A stretch of DNA of 64,000 nt from Parasitella parasitica (GCA_025201805.1 MU619289.1:2430-66429); one strand, 5' to 3'; numbered from the stretch's first letter, positions 10,556 through 22,932 are shown. Program-made: numbers and translations. The notes: generated by a model from the sequence alone, not told the origin.

Positions 10556-13500
10556 TTATGTTGTTGTCAAAATTCTCATCATTTCGTCCAACTGATCATC
10601 AACAGAAGATAATGCTTTCTCGTTCATGGCATAATGCATCTCTTCTTCATCTTCTTCACTTATATCACCAGGATATTCATGTTGTTGCTGTTGCTCTTGC
10701 ATCATTTTCAATAAATTAGGTAATGTTACTTGGTCAGAATAAAAGATGTCTGTTTTAGTATTATGGACATGATCGCCCGAGATGTCTCTTCTTGGGGATC
10801 GTCTTGGGACAGGGGGAGGGGAACTGCTGTATTGCGCATTGCTGGTATATGAAATGCTGCTGCTGCTGTTGCTCTTTTTCATCACCTTATTTTTAAAGTA
10901 ATCTTCTCCACGGGTATCTTCCTCCTCATCGTTGTCCTCTCCATCTTCGACGAGCTCCAGTTCATTCTGCTTATTGGGAGCATAGAAGCTCTTGCGATTG
11001 CCCTGTTTCTTGACAACGCCCCAAACAACTGATCCATCGCTCATTTCTCGTAACTCAACGCCTTCTACGTAACCTTCTGGTTTCTGCTGGTTGTTGGCAG
11101 GCAACAGCTCACCTTCATCCATGCTCTGAAGTTGCCATCTTCGTTTTGATCCGTTCCTGGACAGCATACCACCGGCACTTGTGTTTTCACTGTGAGTAGA
11201 CGTTGCTTTTTGCAACGGTGATAACCCAGAGTTGTTGCTGCTGCTGCCGCCATCTTGTGTTTCAACGACTCTCTTTCGGACAGAGGTTTGTCTGCTCACC
11301 TTGGTGGCTGTAATGTACTCTTTTGATCGGATAGTCTCATCATCAAGGAAGAGAGATTCATCGGACACAACTGTATTTCTTGTCTCAACATCCGTCTCTT
11401 GTGGTTTTTCAAGACGGGACAAGGGAGGTATTTGGAAGTTGTTGTTACTACTGCCACCATTCTTGAGCAAATCATGCAAAGAATCAGGTTGCACATATAT
11501 GATGGTCTTTCGCACAACCTGAGCCCTCTTTTTCGCAGCAGACTCTTCTTCCATATTTACAACCTTTGTGGAATTGCTTCGTTTGCTTTTGTTCGCAGAT
11601 GAAGCTCTTGACAACAAGTGAGCGATCAGACGGCTACCAGAACCGCTGATGGCATCTGATTTAGATCGTGGCCTTCTTTTTTGAGGCTGCGGCTGTATTT
11701 CTACCTTTTCTTCAGGAGCCTTCTTTTTTCCATGCTTGGCTACATTATGTTGAATGACAGCCATGGCAGCTCGCGACAAGCCTGACGTATCGGCGGCAGC
11801 AGCAGCAGTGCTGTTGTCGAGGGGGTTGACTGGTTTGCTTTGATGACTTGCGCTAAGGTTACGAACAAGGCCTTTAATGGAGCTGACTCCACCTGTGCTA
11901 GAATGTGTCTTGCTCCTGTTCACTTGACGGAAATTACTGAAAATACCCCTTGATTTTTGAGGTTTTGATTGTTGCTGCTGTTGTGATGGAGCTGATCCCA
12001 CTTGGTTTTGAATTGGAAAAAGCTCTTTGATTCTACTTGTAGCTGATTTGTTATCTTCAGTGATCCAGTCTAGTGCTGAAGACGTGACAGACGACCCGTC
12101 GACGTCTAGGTTGGCTTGCATATCATCCACGGCTGCTGGTTTGCTGGTCTCATGTTTTCTGAAACGAGATTCAATGGGTTCTTTTTCATAATCTTGCAGA
12201 CGAGCAAGTGGTGGTGTAGATGGGGGTGATGGCCTTAATTGCGAGTCTTTGTCAGATTTGGCACTACTGCTGGCAGCAGATGACGATCTGTTTGATAGAA
12301 CCTCTCTGGACTGATTCGTATAATGGTGGACGTTGTTTGCTGTAGGCCGCAAGTTGAGCGCAATAGGAGTTTTAGACATTGTTGTTAGTTCAACATCCTC
12401 TAATGGTATGAATAAAGGGGAGTTAGTTAATAAAGAAAAACGTGCATTCTCAACCTTGGTACCTTCATCTGATTCAATGGCGATTTTGTTGCTATCTCCT
12501 TCTTCGATGGGCTGATAGCTGCCTCTGTTACTGTTTGCTGGACTACTGCCGCCATTGGCACTGCTAAAGCTATTTGCTGTGCTACTTCCATGATCACTAT
12601 TCATAAACGGCATTTTTTCAATTCCCAAATCTTGGATTTTCTGGGCCATAACAAGAGAATCAGGTTCAGGATCAGGAGCAAAACTAGACGCAGAAGCAGA
12701 AGCAGGAGGGGATGGAGTTCCTGTATTCGTGTGGGGTTTAATCGAATTCGAGGACGGCAATGGTGGTATAATCTTTAGAGAATCTGTACTGCCACTCGTA
12801 GTCATGCTGGACATTCTTTGTCTCTGTCGTTCTAATAACTTTTCCAGCTCAAATTCATCGTCTTCTGTCATAACTATTCGACTTTCTCGTGGTTGAATAA
12901 CAGAAAGCCGATTGTCATGCAAATCTTTTGCAAACGACGAGAGGTTAAACTTGTTGTTTGCTGCTTTTTGCAATCTTTGACGACGACCATTTGCGTTGCT
13001 CTTGGTAGGATTGCGTTTTTTAGGTTTATCGTTATCATTTCCAGAGAAGTCTTGAAAGAAAAAGTTTTCTTCTGTATCAGAATCAGGCTCGTAATCTTCT
13101 TGCAACAACTCTTTGTCATCTTCTACTTCATCATCGTTGCTGAAGCTTTCTTCCTCCTCTTCTACGTCAACTTGGTCTATTGCTGATGCTTCTTCTATTG
13201 TCTCTTGAGTCAATTGAACGAATGGATCTGTGCTTTCCGCCTGCTTTTTTAGTTGGAAGCATGAAAAAAAAAAAAAAATTAGTATAAAGCCAATATTTTC
13301 TTGGTACAAGCTTGATTTACATTTGCAGTAGTTTCTTCTTCAATATCTTGATCTGCAATATTGGCGAATCTTTTATGCGAAACAGGCTTTGGTCTGCCTC
13401 TTTGTTTGCCGCCAAATAGGCCATTGGAGTATCTATTTTGGTTTTTTAGGTGTCTCCAAGCAGCCAAATCCTGGTATTGATTTGACCCTTCGTTTTCAAA

Positions 13501-13797
13501 TGAGAGGTAGGCGCTGGAAGAGCCGAATGTCGAAGCTGGTGGAGGCGATAGTGGAGGCGAAAGAGTCTCAGGAATTTGTCGCAGTAAAGCAAGATGTTCC
13601 TGTTGACGCAAAAGCTTATTCGGGTCAATGTTTTTATTGAGTTGAGGTAGAATTACTGACGAGCGGAAGTCATGAGTTAGATGAATGTCGTCCAGCAGTT
13701 TGTAATTCCTAGTTTCAGCCTCCATCTTAGCAATAGCAGCAGCGGCAGCGTCTGCTTCTTTCTTTTCTTGAAGTCTCTTCTTTTTACTTTTAAACAT
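10556..13797 (-). CDS. Large intrinsically disordered protein, function unknown
   Basis: Exons 13321-13797 and 10556-13240 give about 1053 aa. The donor GTAAAT and the AG at 13241 keep phase 0; an acceptor three bases earlier is equally possible. The N-terminus is a basic helix (MFKSKKKRLQEKKEAD) followed by an Ala-rich coil. Next come a long acidic E/D tract (about 175-230), many Ser/Pro/Gln runs, basic RRPRSKSD-type patches and an acidic C-terminus with a poly-Gln stretch and predicted helix (DDQLDEMMRIL). The best non-repetitive block is near residue 910 (GSVVWGVVKKQGNRKSFY). There is no TM segment, signal peptide or recognised catalytic domain. I do not recognise the family; a scaffold or cortical adaptor is conceivable but unsupported. 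Confidence 0.75.
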
Positions 13798-15389
13798 TTG
13801 GTTGTTGTATGAAGGAAGAAAAAAAAAAGCTAAAGAACAAGATTAAAAGAGTGAGAGAAAGGGGTGGAAAGGTTACTAAAGTGATTTATTTCAAGTAACA
13901 CGAAAGTTATTCAGTTCCTCCTCATCAAAGAGGCCTCTTTCTTATGTCTCCTATTTCAATCGCAATCATCGCAATATAATTTTGCAAAGAATCGTTATTA
14001 TATCGTGCACTTGGATAAAGTAGCTTATTTACACATGGAATGTAGTTGTTTTCTGTTACACTATAGATGTTGCGCGGAGAGCACATGTCTGCTTGGGCTA
14101 TTTAGCTTTGTAAAATGATAGCAGCATTCAGTTTTAGTGTCTGATTCCATATCAACTCCGTAGATTTTGCTGTTCGTTTTTAATCAACCATGTTTCTACT
14201 GATCTTCTATATTTAAAAATACGCGCTTCATAATCACAATATTTACAAGAGCTGCTGCATTCAACTATTGATTCCATTATTGCAGCCTTCTCAATTACTT
14301 TCTTGACCAACTAAGCAGTATTACAATAGTGATGTGGCACAAATAATTTGCCATGGACAGGCCAATAGACTGTATTTGGCAAAAATCAATTTATTGACAT
14401 TTAATAATGTCTAAAAAATAGATTACACGTTATATGATTGTAAATCATACACCCGTTTTTGTCTCATGATATGTGCTTCATTTGCATCTGATGATGCTGT
14501 TGTCAATCTTCGATGCATCACCAGTCAATGAATCTATATATAACCTCTTCATCTCCTTCCTGATCTTTTTCAAACGCCCTTTTTATTCTTGGCAGGGGAT
14601 CAAGAAGATCTTTGCTGGCCAATATCCAAGTTAGTGTATAGGCAGCAAACGAACTTGGTGAGAAGCATAAATAGTTTATATATATGCACTTTCACTTGTT
14701 TTGGATGAGAGCAGTAGACTTGAAGCTGCCGTTGGCCGCCTGCTGTTTTTTCAAGTGTACAAATGCGCAAAAGCAACATTACATGAGAGGTATATTTTCA
14801 ACCACAAATGTTGAACATTTGAGAAATCGCGGTTGCTTGACTTCAGTCTAAGACGTTCCATATCTTGTCATATAGAACAGACAGAGGCAGAAATATCCTA
14901 TTGCAAACTCTTTTGTTAATTATAAAGAATTGCTAAATAGTGTAAATTGTAATCCAATGTCAAAAGTACGGTACTAGCACATGTAGATAAGAACTTTGAT
15001 TCTTGGTCATGTATCGACTTTCTTTATATGGTTTTAGTCGAAAGCGGAAGATCGCAATACTATGGACAGCTAGTACTATGCTGCAGCTTTTAGATACAAG
15101 GATGTCGTCCTCGCTCTTGATAATAAAGAGAATTCTTTGGCGGATAGAATAAGTTTACGCTACTTTCTTGATACAACAATCAGTTGAGGCAACTTTGTTA
15201 TTCACTCAATCCTAGACAATACGAATAGATCAAAAGTCCTCTGATCCTTGCTCATGAAACCCAAAAAAATAAAACTAAAAAAGTCTACAACGAAATATAA
15301 CACATTCATGAAAAACAGCTATAATAATGTCGAAAGCCCAAGTAAAGAGTAGGCGTAATTTATATATATTAAATATGCTATTATATTAT
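13798..15389. other. Intergenic spacer, nothing recognised
   Basis: AT-rich 1.6 kb with no frame beyond background. It includes an A/G-rich leader just upstream of the 13797 start codon. No RNA gene recognised. Confidence 0.7.
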
Positions 15390-17151
15390 TCAAACATCTA
15401 TTTCAAAGTTTGTGATCTGAGGAAGATAAGCGCAAGCGCTAAGCTCCAGCATATGAACATCGTCAAACACATTTTTGCCGTCGTACCCTCCCAACACATA
15501 CAGTCGAGAATCATAAAGTACTGTGGTATGGTATCCACGAGGATTGGGAGCGACACCGTACACCTTTCTAGCTTCCCAGCTCATGGTAACTATTATTCAG
15601 GTTTTTATGTTAGGCTTCGTTTGCAGCGCCAGTAGAAGAGAGTAAACTCACCTAAATTAAACAGCAGGACATCTTGAGAGTAACGTCTGCCATCATGACC
15701 TCCAATAACAAAAACATAAGACCCAACTTGTGTCGAGGTATGGGCTAGCCTTGGAATTTTACGGTCCAAGTCAATTTGGCTCCATCTCCTTTTGACTAGA
15801 TCCAGCACATGTACATCCTCAAAACAATCATGCCCATCGCTTCCACCGAAAACAATCAACTTGTCTTTTACCAGGTTACTGGTATGATAGCCTCTTGCAG
15901 GAGGAGGAATGCCAGATGTCTCGAGCTTCTTCCAACGTAAGGTTTCGGCTTGAGGATTGGATATATCCAGCATGTGCACATCATCAAGGGCGCGAGCACC
16001 ATCCCCGCCCCCGATAACAATGATTTTGCCCTCCCATAAACAAGTAGTATGCGCTCTTCGTCTCGATGGTCGCGAATCAATTTCGACATTAGGTTTGGAC
16101 CAAATTAGCGTTTCTGCATCCAATACGTAAATATCTTGAAAATAATCAGGCCCATTACCCCCACCAAAGATATACATTTGGTGTGATCTTCTGCCTGAGC
16201 CCAAGTCTCGCTCGACCACTGTACACGAATGGGCTCGGCAAGGAGGTGGGCCTTGCTGACTGTTTATACGTGGCTTTGACCATGTCATGGTATCTACATG
16301 TATGGTAGAGTTAACTTTCAGTGTCAAGCAATAGCCTCCCTGAGGAAATACCTGCCCATATCAAGAATATAAAGGGTATTGAAGCAAAGCGATGTATCAC
16401 AACCGCCAAACACATAGAGTTTTTCGCCAATCAAATTGGCAGTGTGAGCACGAAGAGGACGAGAGGGGTTGCGTCCATAAGTCATTGTGCGAGACCAGTA
16501 CATACCAGCGGCGGGAGTTGGGGCTATTGCAGCATTTGTAGTGCTTAACTCGATGGCAGCGGCTAAATGATCAGGGGTTTTGTTGCTCTGGCTGGTGTTT
16601 GATTTAGAGAGTGAATGGGATTTGGAGGAGGCTGTTGCTGGATGTGCATGTCTGGATTTAGATCGGGATTGTCGAGTTGGAATACGGTTAGAATAGTCAT
16701 CTAATTGCTGCTGCATTTGGTTACTAGTGGCGTGCATAGCTAGCAGGAACATTTAAAAACTTATAGTGCACTGTTGACGCAACTTACTTGATGTTGGAGA
16801 TGCGGGGCCCATATCGCTTGATCCTGTACTGCTGGTACTTGGTTTTGTCAAATTTAATTTCAAATCTCGAGAATTGTCATTCGACGTTGAGTTCGAGGAA
16901 ATGATGGCATCATGCATTTTGCCATTTTCAGGTGGCAAGGTAGGAGATTCAGCCCTCTGAAAAATACTCGAATCAAACTGTTTGTTATTGTTGTTGTTGC
17001 CGTTGTTGTTGTCATTAGGAAACAGCATCGAGGATTGGCTTGTGGCCGAGAATGAGTTGGAGCGAGAGCCGTACACTACTCTTTTAGAATTTCTGGCTCC
17101 AGGAGATGACGATGTTGATGTTGATGTCGACAAAGAAGACGTAGGTTTCAT
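15390..17151 (-). CDS. Six-repeat Kelch beta-propeller protein
   Basis: 529 aa in four exons: 16788-17151, 16356-16739, 15652-16293, 15390-15589. The first 190 or so residues are Ser/Thr/Asn-rich and disordered. They are followed by six Kelch units with the diagnostic HT...G-hydrophobic-FGG...D-hydrophobic-W pattern (KLYVFGGCD, MYIFGGGNG, IIVIGGGDG, LIVFGGSDG, VFVIGGHDG, LYVLGGYDG), enough for one propeller. The second intron has no usable phase-compatible GT donor. A GC donor at 16355 with the AG at 16294 rebuilds the repeat as LYILDMDTMTWSKP. Related fungal Kelch proteins act in polarity or ubiquitin-ligase complexes, but no accessory domain (BTB, F-box, coiled coil) is visible, so no partner can be named. 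Confidence 0.85.
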
Positions 17152-18152
17152 TTTCTTTTTTTTTCTTTCTTTCTTTTCAAGACAAAATTCAAAACAAAAT
17201 AAAAAAAGAGAGGGAAGAGAGAAAGAAATTCAAATCGGGAGTCAACAAGACAAAACAAAACAAAAAAAAATGAAATGATTATATTAAATTAGAATGTTGT
17301 ACAAAGGCATTTAAAAGGGGTAAAAGAACTCATGACGAAAACCAACGTTTATACTCTTGCGCAAATGCATTGTCTTCCAAGGCATTGATCTCAAGCAGCT
17401 GCAACGACTCGCTCAAGCTGACAGCTAAAATATGTCGACACTATTCCGAGGATGAGCTTCCCAAAACAAACATGCCGAATCTAAACAGCTATATGTACTC
17501 TACCATCGTCATCTCGTTTCCAAAGATTACGCCGTCCATGAATTTATCACAGTTGCAATATCTCGGTGCTATCATGCATGTATTGATAATTCCCTGGGAT
17601 TGCCCGTCCTGCTCTGAGATGCATTCATTCGAGACCCTGTAGAGGGCTCTTCCTGAAGCTGATTGAACCTTGGTCACTGTTTCAAGAAGCCATCAGCACA
17701 AATGGCACAAGCATCAATATCATGTACAGCTGACTATTATACACTCGACCTTGTTTTCCCTCTGCCAATTGCAACGATTCCAGCAATGTCTTGTCGAATA
17801 TCGCATAAAGTGTCAATGTAGTTTCTTTAGTTACTTGAGTCAAGAACTGCGTCAGTCATGTAATCAAATGTATGTAAATTAATCTCGATTTACATGTGCC
17901 TTCTTCTTTAAGCTGTCTAAAAACCAAATCGGTTATTTCATCTGAATAATGCTGCATCTTCAGCGGAAAAAAAAAATAGCCTCCCTGGTTGAACAACAAC
18001 ATGTCGAGATGGAATCATGAACCCAACAACGCGACAGTCACTGAGTACAGCCAGTTTGTACACTGGTACAGGTACCGTACCTATCCTGAGGCTATGACTT
18101 CATTATGCTTTGTGCATTACGCTATTGTTTTTATCTTTTGCAACAATCGAAA
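17152..18152. other. Divergent intergenic region, Kelch / MEAK7-like
   Basis: 1 kb between two divergently transcribed genes. The Kelch side is a T/A homopurine-homopyrimidine leader (17150-17275). A 90-codon frame at 17370-17642 has no family features. No TATA box close to either ATG was identified. Confidence 0.65.
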
Positions 18153-19678
18153 ATGGGGAATGGACAGAGCCGCGACAAGTCAAGAGAATCAGAACTGTGG
18201 TCTCATTGGTCTCCTGAAGAAAAGGAACAACTGGAAAGGGTGTATGATAAAGGCGATGCTAGTTCGACATTGCCAGACTACTTGGAACCAGATTTGGCTG
18301 CTGGTATCATAGCAACGCTTTTACAGCCCGAGAAGAGCATACAGGACTACCTAGCAACAGCTTATTCAATCATCAAGACCAAAGAAGCAGGCCCAGTATA
18401 CAGCGTATTCCAGAAATGCATGAAGAATCAGCAGATATCGTTGCAAGATTTTGTTACATTAATAGTTAAATCAGCCATCCCGTTATGGTGGCAAGACGGC
18501 AGTTCATTCCAGTGGACAAATGGCTCTGAGCAGGATCATAGACCTCTAGTCGACTACTTTATAAATCATGCTCAAGCAGAAGCCAGCAAGAAAAGAGAAT
18601 CTATGGCTTGGTTAGCAGAGGACAATGCCCAGCAGCAAAACAAGGAGGAAAAACATGGAGACGGTTGGCAGGAAATGGCATCTTTAGCCCCTTCTCAGAT
18701 TTCAGAAGCCGAGTTTTCGCAATGGATCGAGAACACACCTGGATTCAGAGGACTATTTCAATTGGTTACAGAGCATGTTTTGATGGGGAAGCCAACTGGC
18801 AATTTGCATTCGAGACGTCTCCACCACCTGGCATCGCCGCAAATACAGCAGCATGGTAAAGAAACCCGCAAAATATTGGGGAAGGACAGTTTTTCCAGTT
18901 TGATGACACCGTATGACTACTTTGTGCTGTCATTATCATTGCCTGCGAGCGCTCTATCATGGTCGGAATACGAGCAAACTCAACGAAATGTGGATCGTGA
19001 TGTGCAGCATGAAATGATATTCTCGTCCAAAAGAGATGGGTCAAGCTGGCAGGTGTTTGTCAGCAAGTTGGTAGGACAAGGAGCCACACTGGTGGTCATC
19101 AAAGCCAAAGATGGAGCTATATTTGGAGGTTACGCTGATGATAATTGGGAATATTGCAATACAAATTGGTACGGCAACTCGACCAACTTTCTGTTCCGCT
19201 TGAGGGATGCATATGGCCGGTGGGGAGCTAGTTCTGGCACGAATGATCACTACCAGTACCTCTGCTGGGGCAAGAAGAGTTTGCCTAATGGGCTTGGGAT
19301 GGGAGGACAGTTTGACTATGCTGGTTTGTGGGTGGATTCAGACTTTATACACGGCCACTCGAGAGCAGGGCCTCTATGTACAACGTACTTGAGCCCACAG
19401 TTAAGCAATGCTGATACATTTCTCATAGACAAAGTAGAAGGTGAGAATAGGAGACGCTCTGTATACGTTTTTCTTTTACTAAAATGTGCTTTAATGCAGT
19501 CTGGTTAGTCAGGCCGCTTGTGAAAGACGAGCAAAGTCAAGAAGGGTCAGGCGGAGGTGTCCTGGGCCATGCAGAAGACATGGAATTCATGGAAATGGCA
19601 GGCAAAAAGATGTATTCGAAAGACTTGGGCCCTGAGCCTACAGTTGACGACGATAGCAGCAGCAGCAGCAGTGAATAG
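18153..19678 (+). CDS. MEAK7: TLDc-domain protein, MEAK7 (TLDC1)-like
   Basis: 488 aa, exons 18153-19440 and 19500-19678. An in-frame upstream codon exists, but this ATG was chosen because it yields MGNGQSRD, a classic N-myristoylation start as in MEAK7 proteins. The N-terminal half is helical. The TLDc domain (about 255-445) shows SSKRDGSSWQVF, AIFGGYADDNW, NFLFRL, QYLCWG and the terminal FMEMAGKKMYS block. In animals MEAK7 sits on lysosomes and supports an alternative mTOR signal; fungal function is not established. The C-terminus is acidic followed by six serines. The GDSL hydrolase gene starts 168 bp downstream on the same strand. Confidence 0.88.
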
Positions 19679-19846
19679 TGCTTTTTTTTTTTTCAAGCCC
19701 AATAAAACAATAGTGTTTCTATTTTTACCACTCCAAAAAAACTGGTGTGATGTTTGCTTTTTTAAATAGCAACTCATCTCTGCTACAAAACGCAAACCAT
19801 CCTCTTTTCTTTATTTCTTTTCTTTTATTTCTTCTCTTTTGAAAAC

Positions 19847-20940
19847 ATGTCCAGCAGTGTCGATTATCTTGTGGTGTATGGCGACTCCTATTCCGGTAAA
19901 AAAGCCTCTAGAAAACTAACGACAACTCGCTAACCTTGCTGATAGATGTTCATCAAGGATCCAAAAGAACAAACGGCCCCCTTTGGAGCGAGCAACTTGC
20001 ATCTACGTGGAACACACAGCTCGTCTCTTTTGCAAAATCCGGAGCAACATTCTGTCCAAACAGCAAACCCGACTCAAGCTGGCTCGAGAAACAGGTTGGG
20101 CTGGACGCCACCTTGCAAGAATCTGAAAAATCAAGCGTCCATGTCCTGTTTCTTGGTATCACTGATTTGGTAGAGACACAGGGAGGGGCTAATAACATTG
20201 ACCAATGGCTGCAATGCATAAAAGATCAAGTGGCAAGTATATTATTGAGCTGCTGTCTAGCATACACTTTGTTATTAAAATCGACATGTCATTAGCTGTT
20301 CTTGAGCGAAAGCAGCCCTCATTCCCGCATTCTTATCATGGGTGTGCCCGCTTTAGAATTCTCGCCTTATGCAGCAGCACACAATTCGACAGCAGCCAAC
20401 TTGAAGCAGAATATCCTTGACTTTAACGTGGCATTGGAGGAGGAAGTGCTAGAGTGGCGCAACGAGGCTTCAAATCAAATCGAGTTTTTTGACACCTACC
20501 TAGTGTTTAGCGACCTCCTAGGAGATCCTTCGGTGGCCAATGTCGACAACGTGGAGGATGCTTATTGGGACAAATGCCAAGGAAGATGCGCGCAGGAAAT
20601 GGACAGGTATCTCTGGTGGGATAGCATACACGTAACAGGATCAGGACACAAGGCCATTTCCCAGTCGATCCAATCAAAGGAATTCTTCAACCTCAAATCA
20701 ACATCAGCATCAGAATCACAACCATCCTCAGCTTTTGAGGATATCACTGGACTGTCGCAAAAGTACACGAGATGCATTTCATGGCTGATTTTATTGGCGA
20801 TTTTGGGCATGGTGCTGTACATGTTTAGACACAATAGAGCCATTGTGTCAATTAAAAAGACAATTCAGTCAAAAGCGGCGAAAATTTACCCTTCGTTAGC
20901 ACCTCAGAGAAGCAACAATCACGACTACACTCTTGTATAA
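19847..20940 (+). CDS. GDSL-family lipase/esterase with C-terminal membrane anchor
   Basis: 325 aa, exons 19847-19895, 19946-20229 and 20296-20940. The nucleophile block is YGDSYSD near the N-terminus; intron 1 interrupts it right after the catalytic serine's codon. Block II glycine is in FAKSGATF, a GxxD block III variant appears as FLGITDL, and the Asp/His block V is WWDSIHVTG. So the Ser-Asp-His triad of SGNH/GDSL hydrolases is present. The expected block III GxND asparagine is replaced (GITD). There is no signal peptide, but one TM helix near the C-terminus (ISWLILLAILGMVLYMF) predicts a tail-anchored enzyme. The second intron's donor (GTGGCA) is weak, but it is the only phase-0 option matching the TTAG acceptor. 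Substrate is unknown, possibly a lipid or acetyl ester. Confidence 0.82.
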
Positions 20941-21720
20941 AAATTCTGCATGCTTTCTTCTTCTGCTTCTCTCCTCGTATCTCCCCCCTGAAAAAACAAA
21001 ACAAAACAAAACCAACCCAAAAACCAAACTTTATGCTCGCCCATTTACGAATTATTGCCAAATAAAGATACATGGAAACATAAAGAAGTTGCTTTTTTTT
21101 TTTTCCTACCTGGATCATGTCAAAAGATGCATTTGTGTAAAAACTGATAAATACGGTATGCCTTTTTCTTAGGGGTTGGCTTTGGTAAATGGAAATCCGT
21201 GGAACAGGGGGATGGAATTATGTAAACAGTGTATATCCAACATGTTGTCAAAAATGACAAGTCAGAGTGGACCAAACATTCTGTAAATATTCGCTCTAGG
21301 ATTGAGGAAATGGCAAAATGTATAAATAGCATGCAGATCGCCAAACCACATCGATTCACAGGTAAATGTTGATCATTGGTAAGTTTAACAAAATTTAATA
21401 AATGAGTGTATGTGACCTAATGCTGCTGCTTGTACAAAGAGCTGTCTATTAAAGTATATAACCATATAGGTACATGTATTATGCTGCTAACTATCACTTT
21501 AAATCGCTGCTTATAAAAGCTAATTGGCATACGCATATCTCTTTTACTTTTCTCCTCTCTCTTTTTCCCTGATAAGCTCTCCCTGATTTTCGGCTCAGTT
21601 AACATTATATGGAGAGTTCATATTAAGGGCTGTTACTACCACTCCTACCACCGCTCCTACCACCACCACCACCACCACCACCACTGTTACTACTAATACT
21701 ACCTTATTTTTCATTAGACC
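20941..21720. other. Spacer with 5' UTR microsatellite, no gene seen
   Basis: 3' region of the GDSL gene and promoter/leader of the Ser-rich protein. A CT-rich stretch (21538-21575) and a (CCA)n tract precede the ATG. Confidence 0.65.
21658..21684. repeat. (CCA)n microsatellite
   Basis: About eight CCA units with flanking degenerate ACT/CCT triplets, in the presumed 5' UTR of the Ser-rich protein gene. Confidence 0.9.
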
Positions 21721-22932
21721 ATGAGCTCAAAGTCTTTACCGAGCAGCTTTAAGCATAATAATCGAGCCATTTTACACAACAGTAGTACCATATCTCGAGT
21801 GACGATAGAAGGTAGCAACAGTAGTGGCATTGATCAAATCCAATCAGCCTATAAAGACATGTACTCGTCCTCTTTTTCATCGTCCAATGTCAAGATATCC
21901 TCGCCACTTGCAAAGCCAGCATGGTACAATGAAGCAAATACTGTCAATACTAGCAGCAGCGGCACAGCCAGTGATAAAAGCTGGATGACTCGTCGGTGGT
22001 CCACTGTATCAGGGTCATTGATAGCTCGGCGAAAGGCCAAAAAATCCACAGCATCGCGGCTATGGGCCAATCGGCAAAAGCGAAGGACATTTCCTCCATC
22101 CACCGACATTCTAAAACGAGAACGAAAGAGGTTTGCACTACCACCTGCTGTACCACCCATCATTAACAAGAAGCATTACCATCGACAGAGCTTGCAAGAC
22201 ATTTTAACTACATTCTACAAATACGACGACCCAAGCAGTAGCGGCAATAGCAGCAATGTAGACAGCGGCTCCAATTCTGCTCCCACAAGCTCCTCCTCCA
22301 TGTCAAAAAAACTGGGCAGAATTTTGAAGAAAAAGGGGAAGCAGCCGCTGAAAAAGCCTGTTCTGATGATCAATACCAGCGCAAACTACTCAGAGCAGGA
22401 GCTCAAAGCAGCCATGATGTCCATGTTTCAACCGCCTGCCACCATCTCTAGCAAATCCTCAACGCCATCCTCTCCGCTTCGGTTCCCAACGCCGCCAAAG
22501 CGCTTTTCAGCTTACTACGTAAACAGCCAAGGCAAATCCGGCAGAGTGGATTACAGGGCCAAGATGGGCTTATCAAACTATTTATTCAATGTAATACAGC
22601 ATGGTGTGTTTTCGTCATCATCATTGCCACACCAGCCCAGCATCAGTAATGCGACCGAGGGCCAATATAGAGAGTACAATAAAGAGCTCCTGTTGAACGC
22701 AAGCTTATTCCTGTTTGGATTCGTCTTTTTCCCCTTTTGGTGGATTGGCACATGGCTTTATTTGAAAAGAAGAAAGCAGTTGGACTCGGATGAACTTTCT
22801 TGCAATGTTTATCACGACAACGACCTGTTTTCCATTCGAACAATTGCTTACTTGAACAGCATCTTCAGTTGCCTCAGTTTTATGCTTGTGGCCGTCGTTT
22901 TGTCGCTAGTTATCTGGCTAGTAAAGTCCTAA
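21721..22932 (+). CDS. Ser-rich basic protein with two C-terminal TM helices, unknown
   Basis: Single-exon 403 aa reading frame. Residues 1-315 are Ser/Lys/Pro-rich and largely disordered, with basic clusters (RRKAKKS, RKRFALPP, KKKGKQPLKKP). Two hydrophobic helices lie at about 324-348 (contains FFPFWWIGTWLYLKRRK) and 378-401, ending in a short VKS tail. The topology suggests a cytosolic tail facing ER or plasma membrane with a helical hairpin at the end. A (CCA)n microsatellite lies in the presumed 5' UTR. Codon use and length support a real gene. I do not recognise the family. Confidence 0.75.
   Translation: MSSKSLPSSFKHNNRAILHNSSTISRVTIEGSNSSGIDQIQSAYKDMYSSSFSSSNVKISSPLAKPAWYNEANTVNTSSSGTASDKSWMTRRWSTVSGSLIARRKAKKSTASRLWANRQKRRTFPPSTDILKRERKRFALPPAVPPIINKKHYHRQSLQDILTTFYKYDDPSSSGNSSNVDSGSNSAPTSSSSMSKKLGRILKKKGKQPLKKPVLMINTSANYSEQELKAAMMSMFQPPATISSKSSTPSSPLRFPTPPKRFSAYYVNSQGKSGRVDYRAKMGLSNYLFNVIQHGVFSSSSLPHQPSISNATEGQYREYNKELLLNASLFLFGFVFFPFWWIGTWLYLKRRKQLDSDELSCNVYHDNDLFSIRTIAYLNSIFSCLSFMLVAVVLSLVIWLVKS

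Noticed and set aside
16315-16351. 37-nt GT-AG intron in the Kelch gene
   Set aside because: Too short and out of phase with the next exon.
17370-17642. 90-codon plus-strand frame in the Kelch/MEAK7-like spacer
   Set aside because: No recognised motif, and a competing minus-strand frame over the same bases.
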